A stretch of 64,000 nt of DNA from Plasticicumulans lactativorans (lineage in GTDB: Bacteria; Pseudomonadota; Gammaproteobacteria; Competibacterales; Competibacteraceae), in the NCBI RefSeq assembly GCF_004341245.1, contig NZ_SLWY01000012.1, positions 62,001-126,000 of the forward strand, in the 5' to 3' direction. Positions 38,437 to 46,084 of the stretch are shown piece after piece. The first letter of the stretch is position 1, and the number at the start of each line of letters is the position of its first letter. A program made the position numbers and the translations under genes. The notes below the pieces were generated by a model that was not told the origin of the DNA, did not search any database, and saw nothing but the letters and a program-made list of their open reading frames with translations.

Positions 38437-38721
38437 CTAGACCTCTTCACTGGCGACGACCGTCCGCGCGAGCGGCGGCGCAGGCTCATCGCCCCGCACC
38501 ACCACCACGGCGTCAACGACCGGCAGCGCGGCGCCCGCCGGCGCGTACGGATCGCCGTTGCTCGCCAGGAAATGGCGGATCAGCCGGCGCACCTCGCGCG
38601 AGGCGGTGGTGTCGAGCGCCTGGCAGCGTTCGAGGAAGGCGTTGTGCAGGTCCGCCTCCAGGCGCACGACGAGCTTCGCTTCCTTGGACTTATCCTTGTC
38701 CTTGCCTTTCTTCTTGGGCAT
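38437..38721 (-). CDS. Small lysine-rich, ribbon-helix-helix-like protein
   Basis: A 94-residue protein. The first 16 residues are strongly basic (MPKKKGKDKDKSKEAK), followed by LVVRLEADLHNAFLERCQAL and TASREVRRLIRHFLAS, which fits a beta strand and two helices of an Arc/MetJ-type DNA-binding fold. The tail is acidic and unstructured. GGAGAA lies 6-10 nt upstream of the ATG. A palindrome at 38762-38780 just before the gene would suit autorepression. Confidence 0.65.
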   Translation of the reverse strand: MPKKKGKDKDKSKEAKLVVRLEADLHNAFLERCQALDTTASREVRRLIRHFLASNGDPYAPAGAALPVVDAVVVVRGDEPAPPLARTVVASEEV

Positions 38722-39066
38722 GTGCGTTCTCCGGTTTATCGCCACGTCGCGTGGCGGCCGCGCGCGTAAGTAATACGCGCCGCGGCGCTTGTCGAGAGCC
38801 GCGAGCGGAGCGGCCGCGCTGCGCCGCAGCGGGAACCGCCCGGCGCGAGCCCGTCCCGCAGCGCTCAACCCCACTCGCCCTGCGGGGAAGAGGCCGGAGA
38901 CGGGGCTCCATCGAAGTCCAAGCGACTGAAAGACAAGTGGATCCGTACCGCCCCCCGCCCCCGCTGGGCGCGGGAAACCGGCCCGCCCGCGGCGCCCCGC
39001 CAGCGCCCCGTCGCCTGCCGAAGCCGCGGCGATATACTCCGCGCGCCCTCCACTGCCGGTGCCGCC
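38722..39066. other. Divergent intergenic region of the RHH-like and CorA-like genes
   Basis: A 345-bp gap between two divergent genes. Its left end carries the palindromic operator candidate; its right end holds a -10-like TATACT (39033-39038) 28 bp before the CorA-like start, without a good -35. Between them the sequence is GC-rich with several short hairpins and no supported gene. Confidence 0.5.
38762..38780. promoter_or_regulatory. Palindromic operator candidate of the RHH-like gene
   Basis: GCGCGTA (38762-38768) and TACGCGC (38774-38780) are perfect inverse copies around AGTAA, 41 bp before the start codon of the leftward gene. Arms of this size with a short spacer are typical binding sites for ribbon-helix-helix dimers, so autoregulation is likely but unproven. 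Confidence 0.4.
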
Positions 39067-40749
39067 ATGACCGATCAGATCGACGCCAAACCGCACATGC
39101 TGCGCCACTTCCGGGAGATCCTGCTGTGGCCGCTGCAGTTGATGCCGCTGCGCGAAGACAGCCAGATCCAGAATCACTGGGAGATCCTGGACCGTCCGGC
39201 GCCGGACAATCCATGGAGCGAGGTGGACGACGAATTCACCGGCGATCCCGGCCAGTTCCAGTCGCGCCATTACAGCGAGTTCGTGACCTTCCTGCCGCAC
39301 GTGCGACAGTTCCTCTACGGCGACGGCAAGGGCCGCGCCTCGATGCCGGCGGAATCGCCGATCCACGTCTACCGGCGCAACGACATCCGCCAGGTACGCT
39401 GCACCTTCCCCGACCCGGCGATGCCGCCGGTGGTGCTCGAAGTGATGCACGTGGAGCTGTATTTCTTCTACGACATCGACATCACGATGCTCACCATCGA
39501 ACTCCACGCCTCCGACATCCCGCTGGCGGTGGCGCAGGAGATCATGTTCCGCTTCGGCCGCGCCTATCCGATCTACTGGGAAAACGACGGCAGCGGCGGC
39601 CACTGCCTGAAGACCGTCGAGTGGCTGTCGGCCTCCGGCGAGGTGCTGGCGACCTCGGATTACGAGCGGCGCGACAAATTCCTGCGCCACGTCGGCGAGT
39701 TCCGCGCACCGACCGAATCCGCACACTGGGATTTCATCCTGCGCCCGCTGGTACAGCATCATTCGGACGCCGTCGGCCCGCTGCGCTACCGCCAGCTCGA
39801 ATACCACCGCATGCCGGTGATGGGCTACTTCGCGCTCGAAGACGACCCGCGCCGACTCAGCCGCAGCGACTTCCTGCGGCTCACCTTCGTCACCCCGCCC
39901 GGCGATTCCGGCCGCACGCCGTTCGGCGGCTCCATGGCGCAGAATTTCGAGTCGAAGTACTGCTTCGACCACTACTGGAACGACCACCCCGACGGCCCGC
40001 CCGGCACCCGCTACATGTGCTGCGGCGAGGCGCTGATGATCGTGGGCAGCGCGCAGCAGAAATTCTTCTACACACCGAGCGGCGGCCTGCTGCAGCAGTT
40101 CCGCCACCAGTACTTCCTGCTGTTCCTGATCTCGCACATGCACAAGGCGACGCTGTTCATGATGGCCGACCGCCTCGTGTACTGGCTGAAGCGGCTCGAC
40201 ATCCAGGACCCGGAATCGGTCAAGCGCTTCAAGCGCGAGATCCGCAAACTCAAGGAGATCTTCCTGCGCTTCACCCACCGCTACTGGTTCCACCACATCT
40301 CGGACCAGTGGCAGATGCGCGCGCTGTACCAGATGCAGCGTGGCTTTCTCGGCACCACCGAGCTTTACGACGAAGTGCGCGAGCGCATCGAGGACATGGA
40401 TACCTACCTCGATTCGGATTCGCTGCGCCGGCAGGCCAATACTGTGGTGCGGCTCACCGTGGTCACCGCCTTCGGCCTGATCGGCACCACGGTGACCGGT
40501 TATTTCGGCATGAACCTGCTGTCGCTCGGTGAACTCGACGACTTCACCAAGGCCGTCTACTTCCTCGGCATCCTGGCCGCCACCACCTGGATCACCTTCT
40601 TCACCGTGATGAAATCCAAGCGGCTGTCGGATTTCCTCGACCTGCTGTCCGACGAGCGCGAACCGGCGCGGCGCAAGCTCACCGCGTTCTTCAAGGTCTG
40701 GCGCAGGAAGCCGCCGACCGCCGGCGACAAGCCCGGCGCGTCGCGCTGA
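39067..40749 (+). CDS. CorA-like transporter-family protein with a very long N-terminus
   Basis: A 560-residue membrane protein. The C-terminal end has two membrane spans, RLTVVTAFGLIGTTVTGYFGMNLL (about 458-482) and AVYFLGILAATTWITFFTV (about 497-515), and the first closes with the GMN motif that defines CorA-type Mg2+ channels. Preceding helices (DPESVKRFKREIRKLKEIF, RIEDMDTYLDSDS) resemble the CorA stalk. The N-terminal about 380 residues are far longer than in E. coli CorA (316 aa total) and unlike it in sequence; they include DIDITMLTIELHASDIPLA. It is a member of a CorA-like subgroup; the transported ion is inferred, not shown. Confidence 0.8.
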   Translation: MTDQIDAKPHMLRHFREILLWPLQLMPLREDSQIQNHWEILDRPAPDNPWSEVDDEFTGDPGQFQSRHYSEFVTFLPHVRQFLYGDGKGRASMPAESPIHVYRRNDIRQVRCTFPDPAMPPVVLEVMHVELYFFYDIDITMLTIELHASDIPLAVAQEIMFRFGRAYPIYWENDGSGGHCLKTVEWLSASGEVLATSDYERRDKFLRHVGEFRAPTESAHWDFILRPLVQHHSDAVGPLRYRQLEYHRMPVMGYFALEDDPRRLSRSDFLRLTFVTPPGDSGRTPFGGSMAQNFESKYCFDHYWNDHPDGPPGTRYMCCGEALMIVGSAQQKFFYTPSGGLLQQFRHQYFLLFLISHMHKATLFMMADRLVYWLKRLDIQDPESVKRFKREIRKLKEIFLRFTHRYWFHHISDQWQMRALYQMQRGFLGTTELYDEVRERIEDMDTYLDSDSLRRQANTVVRLTVVTAFGLIGTTVTGYFGMNLLSLGELDDFTKAVYFLGILAATTWITFFTVMKSKRLSDFLDLLSDEREPARRKLTAFFKVWRRKPPTAGDKPGASR

Positions 40750-40777
40750 CGCCCGCCCCCGCGCAGGAGCACGCCCG

Positions 40778-42343
40778 ATGCCCCGTTCCGCCTGGCTGTT
40801 GTTGCCGCTGCTGCTCACCGTGGCCGTCCCGAATCCCGCCGTCGGCCAGTCGAACCTCAGCGAATGGGTGAAGCTCGCCGAGCACGCCCGCGACCTCGAA
40901 CACCTGCAGCAGGCCAACGCCAGGCTGAGCGGCGACGTCGACGCCCTCGGCACGCAGGTGCGCGAACTGCAGCTCAAGCTCGCCGAAGCCACCAAGGACG
41001 CCGCCGCGCTCAAGGACAAGGTCGACTGGCAGGACAAGCGCGTCGCCGACCTGTCGACCTACGCCGGCCTGCTCGGCGCGATGATCGCCCTGCTCGCGCT
41101 GATCGCGGCGTTCGCCGGCTTCGTGTCGGTCAAGAGTCTCGCCAGGCGCACCGCCGAGGACTGGCTGAGCCAGGAGGCGGCGAAACTGCGCCTGCAGCTC
41201 GCGGCACTGGAGCAGCAGGCGGAAGCCTTGCGCCAGCGCCAGGCCGACGCGCACGTCGACCTCGACAAGACGCAGCAGGAGGTCGAGGAACACCGCCGGG
41301 CGCTCATCCGCAGCGTGACGGAGTTCAGCAGGCTGACAGCGGAGCAGCGCGACGCCGTCCTGCAGCAGGCCGCCGCGGCCCGCGCCAAGCCCGAAACCGC
41401 CTACACCGCCACCGACTGGATCGCCCGCGCCAGCAAGGCCATCGCCGAAGGCAAGCTGGAAGTCGCGCGCGAGCTGCTCGACGAGGCACTCGCCGCCGAG
41501 GGCCACGCGGACGCCGACCGGGCCCAGATGATGGTGATGCGCGGCTACGTCCTCGGCGAACTCGGGCAGGGGCAGGACGCGATCGCCGTCTACGACGAGA
41601 TCGACCACCGCTTCGGTGCGCACAGCGAACCGGCCCTGCTGGAGCACGCAGCGAAGGCGATCGTCAACAAGGGCATCATGCTCGGCCGGCTCGGCCGGCC
41701 GCAGGAGGAAATCGCCGTCTACGAGGAGGCCGATCGGCGCTTCGCTGCACACGGCGACCCCGCGGTGCTGCAGCAACTGGCGAAGGCACTCGTCAACAAG
41801 GGCGTCACGCTCAACGAGGTCGGCCGGTCACAGGAGGAAATCGCCGCCTACGAGGAGGTCGAACGTCGCTTCGGCGCACGCAGCGAAGCGACGCTGCTGG
41901 CGCAGGTGGCGAAGGCGCTCGTCAACAAGGCCATCACGCTGGGCGAACTCGGCAAACCGCAGGAGGAAATCGCCGTCTACGACGAGGTGCTCGAGCGCTT
42001 CGGTACACGCAGCGAAGCCGTACTGCTGGAAGAGGTGGCGCGGGCGTTCGTCAACAAGGGCATCACCCTCGGCCAGCTCGACCGGCCGCAGGAGGAAATC
42101 GCCCTCTACGACGAGGTGCTCAGCCGCTTCGGCGCACGCGGCGAAGCGGCGCTGCTGGAGCAGGTGGCGCGGGCGCTCGTCAGCAAGGGCAGCAGGCTCG
42201 GCCGGCTCGACCGGCTGCAGGAGGCGATCGCGGTCTACGACGAGGTGCTCGGCCGCTTCGGCGCGCGCGAGGAAAAGCCCCTGCAGGCGCTGGTCGAACG
42301 CGCGCGGACCTCGCGCGCCGAACTGCTCGACGCCAAGGATTAG
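40778..42343 (+). CDS. Membrane-anchored coiled-coil TPR-repeat protein
   Basis: A 521-residue envelope protein: signal peptide (about 1-23, PLLLTVAVPNPAVGQ), coiled coil (30-92), a membrane span (about 95-118, LLGAMIALLALIAAFAGFVS), a second coiled coil (125-180), then repeated tetratricopeptide-like units (about 205-510). The signal peptide plus membrane span imply that the coiled coil is periplasmic and the TPR part cytoplasmic, or the first segment stays as an anchor. Six to seven 43-residue units share RFGA.SE..LL...AKA.VNKG..LG.LGRPQEEIA.YDE. Such solenoids bind partner proteins. It starts 28 bp after the CorA-like gene and may be cotranscribed. Confidence 0.87.
   Translation: MPRSAWLLLPLLLTVAVPNPAVGQSNLSEWVKLAEHARDLEHLQQANARLSGDVDALGTQVRELQLKLAEATKDAAALKDKVDWQDKRVADLSTYAGLLGAMIALLALIAAFAGFVSVKSLARRTAEDWLSQEAAKLRLQLAALEQQAEALRQRQADAHVDLDKTQQEVEEHRRALIRSVTEFSRLTAEQRDAVLQQAAAARAKPETAYTATDWIARASKAIAEGKLEVARELLDEALAAEGHADADRAQMMVMRGYVLGELGQGQDAIAVYDEIDHRFGAHSEPALLEHAAKAIVNKGIMLGRLGRPQEEIAVYEEADRRFAAHGDPAVLQQLAKALVNKGVTLNEVGRSQEEIAAYEEVERRFGARSEATLLAQVAKALVNKAITLGELGKPQEEIAVYDEVLERFGTRSEAVLLEEVARAFVNKGITLGQLDRPQEEIALYDEVLSRFGARGEAALLEQVARALVSKGSRLGRLDRLQEAIAVYDEVLGRFGAREEKPLQALVERARTSRAELLDAKD
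41576..42290 (+). repeat. Tandem 129-bp repeats inside the TPR gene
   Basis: The TPR region is built from about five to six tandem 129-bp units with strong DNA similarity (for example, the CAGGAGGAAATCGCC segment recurs at about 41702, 41831, 41960 and 42089, spaced 129 bp). The regular spacing means copy number could change by recombination without shifting the reading frame. Confidence 0.85.
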
Positions 42344-42461
42344 GGCCGGCGCAGGCGGTGAACCCGGCGCGGCGATGCGCGCCGCCGGCCGCTGACGACA
42401 CGTGCCCCACCTGCTTCACCATGGCTTAGCTTTTCTCATCGCTGCAGATAAAAACCGTACG

Positions 42462-42490
42462 TTGCCACGATGCGGGACGATCGCTATTGT
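42462..42490 (+). promoter_or_regulatory. Promoter of the candidate small RNA
   Basis: TTGCCA (42462-42467) and TATTGT (42485-42490) are separated by exactly 17 bp, a good sigma-70 match. Transcription would start near 42496-42498, at the base of a UUCG hairpin. Confidence 0.55.
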
Positions 42491-42495
42491 GCATC

Positions 42496-42565
42496 GCAAC
42501 ATCTTCGGATGTTTCTCCTCTCCTCTGGTGGTTTGGCCGGGATTCCCATCCCGGCCATTTTTTTT
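42496..42565 (+). ncRNA. Candidate small regulatory RNA with CU-rich linker
   Basis: About 70 nt run from a sigma-70-like promoter to an excellent terminator without an open frame. A 5' hairpin AACATC-TTCG-GATGTT (42498-42513) has a UUCG tetraloop; then comes an unpaired CU-rich stretch (TTCTCCTCTCCTCTGG, 42512-42527) able to pair with ribosome-binding sites; then TGGCCGGGAT-TCCC-ATCCCGGCCA, a perfect 10-bp stem followed by eight Ts. This design is typical of trans-acting sRNAs. Alternatives are the 3' end of the TPR transcript (ending 190 bp downstream of its stop) or a phasin leader, but the phasin gene has its own promoter. Confidence 0.5.
42534..42565 (+). terminator. Rho-independent terminator
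   Basis: TGGCCGGGAT and ATCCCGGCCA form a perfect 10-bp stem with a TCCC loop, followed by TTTTTTTT (42558-42565). This is the strongest intrinsic terminator in the window. It ends the candidate small RNA, and read-through from the TPR gene. Confidence 0.9.
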
Positions 42566-42589
42566 GCGCGCCATTCCGCGGGCGTTTCC

Positions 42590-42654
42590 GGCTTACAGGC
42601 GTAAGCCTTTGTGCCGACGAATTTTGTTGCGTCGCAGCATGAAATGGGTATACT
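42590..42654 (+). promoter_or_regulatory. Phasin promoter region with inverted repeat
   Basis: GGCTTAC-AGGC-GTAAGCC (42590-42607) is a perfect inverted repeat lying just before a promoter: TTGCGT (42627-42632), 16-bp spacer and TATACT (42649-42654), 41 bp before the phasin ATG. A TGC-rich stretch overlapping the -35 (TTGTTGCGTCGCAGCA) recalls sites bound by PHA regulators of the PhaR type; that link is inference. Confidence 0.5.
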
Positions 42655-42695
42655 CATCCCTACACACTTACCCAAAGCCGACCGAGGATCCCACC

Positions 42696-43106
42696 ATGTC
42701 CGACTTCACCCTGCCGAACGTCGACGCCGTCGTTGCCCCCGTGGTCAAGGCCAACAAGCTGTTCGTCGCCCACCTGGAGAAGCTGACCGACTTCCAGTTC
42801 GGCGTGCTGCGCGCCTACAGCGACGTGGGCCTGTCGCGCCTGAAGGCGGCGGTCGAGATCACCGACGTGGACGGCCTGACGGCCTACGCCGAGGCCTCGC
42901 TGGCGGTCGCCGAAAACCTCGGCACGCAGGTGCAGGCCGACGCCCAGGCGCTGGCCGAGCTGCTGAGCGGCTTCAAGGCCGAGGTCGAGGCGCTGGTCGC
43001 CGCGAGCGGCGCGGAAGTGGCCGCGAGCGTGCCGGCGCCGCAAGCCCCGGTCGCGGAAGCGCCCGTCACGGAGGCGCCGGCCGAGGTCGTCGACGAAGCG
43101 GCGTGA
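42696..43106 (+). CDS. Phasin-family protein (PHA granule-associated)
   Basis: A 136-residue protein fitting the phasin family: an amphipathic helical body with VAPVVKANKLFVAHLEKLTDFQ, VLRAYSDVGLSRLKAAVEI and DGLTAYAEASLAVAENLGTQ, and a Pro/Ala/Val-rich C-terminal tail (APQAPVAEAPVTEAPAEV). Phasins coat polyhydroxyalkanoate granules and control their size. CCGAGGA lies about 8 nt before ATG 42696; the start is shorter than the open frame because upstream codons lie in promoter and terminator sequence. Its presence indicates that the organism stores PHA. Confidence 0.9.
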   Translation: MSDFTLPNVDAVVAPVVKANKLFVAHLEKLTDFQFGVLRAYSDVGLSRLKAAVEITDVDGLTAYAEASLAVAENLGTQVQADAQALAELLSGFKAEVEALVAASGAEVAASVPAPQAPVAEAPVTEAPAEVVDEAA

Positions 43107-43141
43107 GCCGCCGCCGCGCATGACGCGGCAGGCCCCTCCCC

Positions 43142-43168
43142 CAACCGCCCGGCGCTGCCGGGCGGTTG
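43142..43168. terminator. Bidirectional terminator between phasin and ppk2
   Basis: CAACCGCCCGGC and GCCGGGCGGTTG form a perfect 12-bp stem with a 3-nt GCT loop, between the convergent stops of the phasin gene (43106) and the polyphosphate kinase gene (43173). A short CGTTT follows rightward. Confidence 0.75.
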
Positions 43169-43172
43169 CGTT

Positions 43173-43976
43173 TCAGGGTGCGATCATGCCGCTCGCCAGG
43201 TACGCCTCGTCGTAGGCGAACACCACCTGCGGGTCGGGACGGATCAGGCCCTCGTCCTTGTCCGCATAGTCCAGACGGGTGAGCAGGTCCCGCATCACGC
43301 CGAGACGCGCCTGCCGCTTGCCGTCGGCGCGCACGATGTTCCACGGGGTCAGGAAGCTGTGGGTGCGGGCGAGCATCACGTTGCGCGCCTGGCTGTATTC
43401 GTCCCAGTACTTGATGGCCTCGTCGTCAATCGCGCTCATCTTCCACTGCTTCAGCGGGTCGGCCTTGCGGTCCTGCAGGCGGCGCTTCTGCTCGGCCTTG
43501 CTGATGTCGAGGTAGTACTTGATCAGGCGGATGCCGGAATGCACGAGCATGTGCTCGAAGTGCAGCACCGAGGACATGAACTCCTCGTACTCGGCGTCGC
43601 TGCAGAAGCCCATGACGCGCTCGACGCCGGCGCGGTTGTACCAGCTGCGGTTGAACAGCACGAACTCCGCGGCCGCCGGCAGGTACGGCACGTAGCGCTG
43701 GAAGTACCACGACATGCGGTCGCGGTCGGACGGCTTGCCGAGCGCGACCACGCGCGTCTCGCGCGGGCTCAGGTGCTCGATGATGCGCTTGATCGTCCCG
43801 TCCTTGCCCGAGGCGTCGCGGCCTTCGAAGATCACCAGGATCTTCTCCCCGGACTTGATGAAGTGCTTCTGCAGCTTCACCAGCTCCACCTGCAACTGGC
43901 GCAGCGTGTGCTCGTACTCCTGGCGCGACAGCCCGGCGCCGTTGTCGTCGTGTTCCTTGTGGTCGTTCTTGCTCAT
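43173..43976 (-). CDS. ppk2: Polyphosphate kinase 2
   Basis: A 267-residue PPK2-family enzyme that uses polyphosphate to phosphorylate nucleoside di- or monophosphates. Walker A reads FEGRDASGKDGTIKRI; Walker B region FNRSWYNRAGVERVMGFC; the lid contains KADPLKQWKMSAID, typical of one-domain class-I members that act on nucleoside diphosphates. The last part (LGVMRDLLTRLDY) matches the family end. It overlaps ftsH by 4 bp (stop of ftsH inside its ATG), so the two are translationally coupled. Confidence 0.94.
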   Translation of the reverse strand: MSKNDHKEHDDNGAGLSRQEYEHTLRQLQVELVKLQKHFIKSGEKILVIFEGRDASGKDGTIKRIIEHLSPRETRVVALGKPSDRDRMSWYFQRYVPYLPAAAEFVLFNRSWYNRAGVERVMGFCSDAEYEEFMSSVLHFEHMLVHSGIRLIKYYLDISKAEQKRRLQDRKADPLKQWKMSAIDDEAIKYWDEYSQARNVMLARTHSFLTPWNIVRADGKRQARLGVMRDLLTRLDYADKDEGLIRPDPQVVFAYDEAYLASGMIAP

Positions 43977-45883
43977 GGCCGACCCTCCGCCGCCGCGGCC
44001 CCCGCGTCCGCCGGTGCCTGCCGCGCCGCCTCGGCGGCCATCAGCCCGTCGAGCGTCGCGCGGTCGATGACCTCCTTCTCCAGCAGCAGCTTCGCCAGCG
44101 CCTCCAGGCCGTGGCGGTTGGTCACCAGCGTGCGCTCGACGCGCGCGTGCGCCTCGGCCAGCAGCCGGCGGATCTCGTCGTCGATCACCTGCGCGGTGCG
44201 CTCGCTGTAGACGCCCTGCCGCGCCGCCACCGGCACGTCGAGGAACATCGGCGTGCCGGGGTATTCGAAGGCGGCGAGCCCGAGCTCTTCGCTCATGCCG
44301 TAGTGGGTGACCATGTGGCGCGCCATGTCGGTGGCGCGCTGCAGGTCGTTCTGCGCCCCGGTGGAGACGTCGCCGTAGACGATCTCCTCGGCGACGCGCC
44401 CGCCGAGGAGCACGTCGATGCGGTCGAGCAGTTCACTCTTCTTCATCAGGTAGCGGTCCTCGGTCGGAATCTGCTGGGTGTAGCCCAGCGCCGCGATGCC
44501 GCGCGGGATGATCGAGATCTTCGCCACGCGGTCGGCGTGCGGTCGCATCTCGGCGACCAGCGCGTGGCCGGCTTCATGATAGGCCACGGTCTCCTTCTCC
44601 ATCGGGTTCATGACCCGGTTCTTCTTCTCCAGGCCGCCGATGACGCGGTCGATGGCCTCGTCGAAGTCCGCGGTGTCGACCGCGCCCTTGCCGGCGCGCG
44701 CGGCATGCAGCGCCGCCTCGTTGACCAGGTTGGCGAGATCGGCGCCGACGAAGCCGGGCGTGCGCGCGGCGATCGCGGTGAGGTCGACGTCGGTCGCGAG
44801 CTTCACCGGGCGGCTGTGCACGCGCAGGATCTTCTCGCGGCCCCTGAGGTCGGGGCGGTCGATCGCCACGTGGCGGTCGAAGCGTCCGGGGCGCAGCAGC
44901 GCCGGGTCGAGGATCTCCGGGCGGTTGGTGGCCGCCATGATGATCACGCCCTTGGTGGTGTCGAAGCCGTCCATCTGCACCAGCAACTGGTTGAGCGTCT
45001 GCTCGCGCTCGTCGTGGCCGCCGACGACGCTGATGCCGCGCGCCTTGCCGAGCGCGTCGAGTTCGTCGATGAAGATGATGCAGGGGGCTCGCTGTTCGGC
45101 CTGGGCGAACAGGTCGCGCACCCGCGCGGCGCCGACGCCGACGAACATCTCGACGAACTCCGAGCCGCTCATCGAGAAGAACGGCACCCCCGCCTCGCCG
45201 GCCACGGCCTTGGCGAGCAGGGTCTTGCCGGTGCCCGGCGCGCCGACGATCAGCACGCCCTTGGGGATCTTGCCGCCGAGCCGGCGGTAGCGTTCCGGGG
45301 TCTTCAGGAACTCCACCACCTGCATCAGTTCGTCCTTGGCCTCGTCGATCCCGGCCACGTCGTCGAAGGTGACGCCGGTCTGCCGCTCCATGTAGACCCG
45401 CGCCTTGCTCTTGCCGATCTCCATCAGCCCGCCGGCGCCGCCGCCCATGCGCCTCAGGGCGAAGCTCCAGATGCCGACGAAGATGATCGCCGGCAGCACC
45501 CACGACAGCACCGTGGCGAGCCACTTGCTCTCGACGTGACCGAAGAAGCGCACCTTGGCCGCTTCCATCTCCTGCACCAGGTTCGGGTCCTCGACGCGCA
45601 CCGTCACGAAGGGGTGCTCGCCCTTGCCGAGCCGGGCGAGGCTCTCCGCCGTCTCGCGGGTGACCAGCCCCTCCACGCCGTCGTTGCGCAGCGTCCCGGA
45701 GATCACCGTCTCCTGCAGCGTCAGCTCGTCCACCTTGCCGGCCTTCAGCAGCGCCTTGAAATCGCTGTAGGGCACGCTGTGCGCCTGTTCCTGGCTCAGG
45801 TAGCTCTGGATCGTCAGCAGCACCATGAAGACGAGGAGGAAGTACGCGATCGACAACTGCTGTCGCTTGTTGTTGTTGCCCAC
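43973..45883 (-). CDS. ftsH: ATP-dependent zinc metalloprotease FtsH
   Basis: A 636-residue inner-membrane AAA protease. TM1 (about 12-30, [17 protein letters not shown]), a periplasmic domain, TM2 (about 125-143, [15 protein letters not shown]), AAA module with Walker A GAPGTGKT (about 213), Walker [12 protein letters not shown], second region of homology ([13 protein letters not shown]), and the zinc-protease motif HEAGH (His436). Length and order match FtsH, though the periplasmic part differs from the E. coli protein, so this could be a second paralogue rather than the essential one. It degrades misfolded membrane proteins and selected cytoplasmic substrates. Coupling to ppk2 is unusual. 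Confidence 0.96.
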   Translation of the reverse strand: MGNNNKRQQLSIAYFLLVFMVLLTIQSYLSQEQAHSVPYSDFKALLKAGKVDELTLQETVISGTLRNDGVEGLVTRETAESLARLGKGEHPFVTVRVEDPNLVQEMEAAKVRFFGHVESKWLATVLSWVLPAIIFVGIWSFALRRMGGGAGGLMEIGKSKARVYMERQTGVTFDDVAGIDEAKDELMQVVEFLKTPERYRRLGGKIPKGVLIVGAPGTGKTLLAKAVAGEAGVPFFSMSGSEFVEMFVGVGAARVRDLFAQAEQRAPCIIFIDELDALGKARGISVVGGHDEREQTLNQLLVQMDGFDTTKGVIIMAATNRPEILDPALLRPGRFDRHVAIDRPDLRGREKILRVHSRPVKLATDVDLTAIAARTPGFVGADLANLVNEAALHAARAGKGAVDTADFDEAIDRVIGGLEKKNRVMNPMEKETVAYHEAGHALVAEMRPHADRVAKISIIPRGIAALGYTQQIPTEDRYLMKKSELLDRIDVLLGGRVAEEIVYGDVSTGAQNDLQRATDMARHMVTHYGMSEELGLAAFEYPGTPMFLDVPVAARQGVYSERTAQVIDDEIRRLLAEAHARVERTLVTNRHGLEALAKLLLEKEVIDRATLDGLMAAEAARQAPADAGAAAAEGRP

Positions 45884-46084
45884 GGCGGTCGGGTCCCGGA
45901 GGTTGGTGCGTCGGAGTCGACGCCGGACGGCAAGGCGAAGGACCCCTTCGCCCGCAGGCGCGAACCACTGCCGCCAGGTGCGGGGCGACCCGCGGCGACG
46001 CCCGGCCAGGGCACCGCCGCGGCGCCCGCCGCTGCCCGGCGCGGTGCGCGCTACCCATTGTTATGGCCCGTCGGCCGGGATTCG

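Noticed and set aside
41576-42290. 129-bp repeats considered as CRISPR or satellite DNA
   Set aside because: They encode TPR-like units in frame, without unique spacers.
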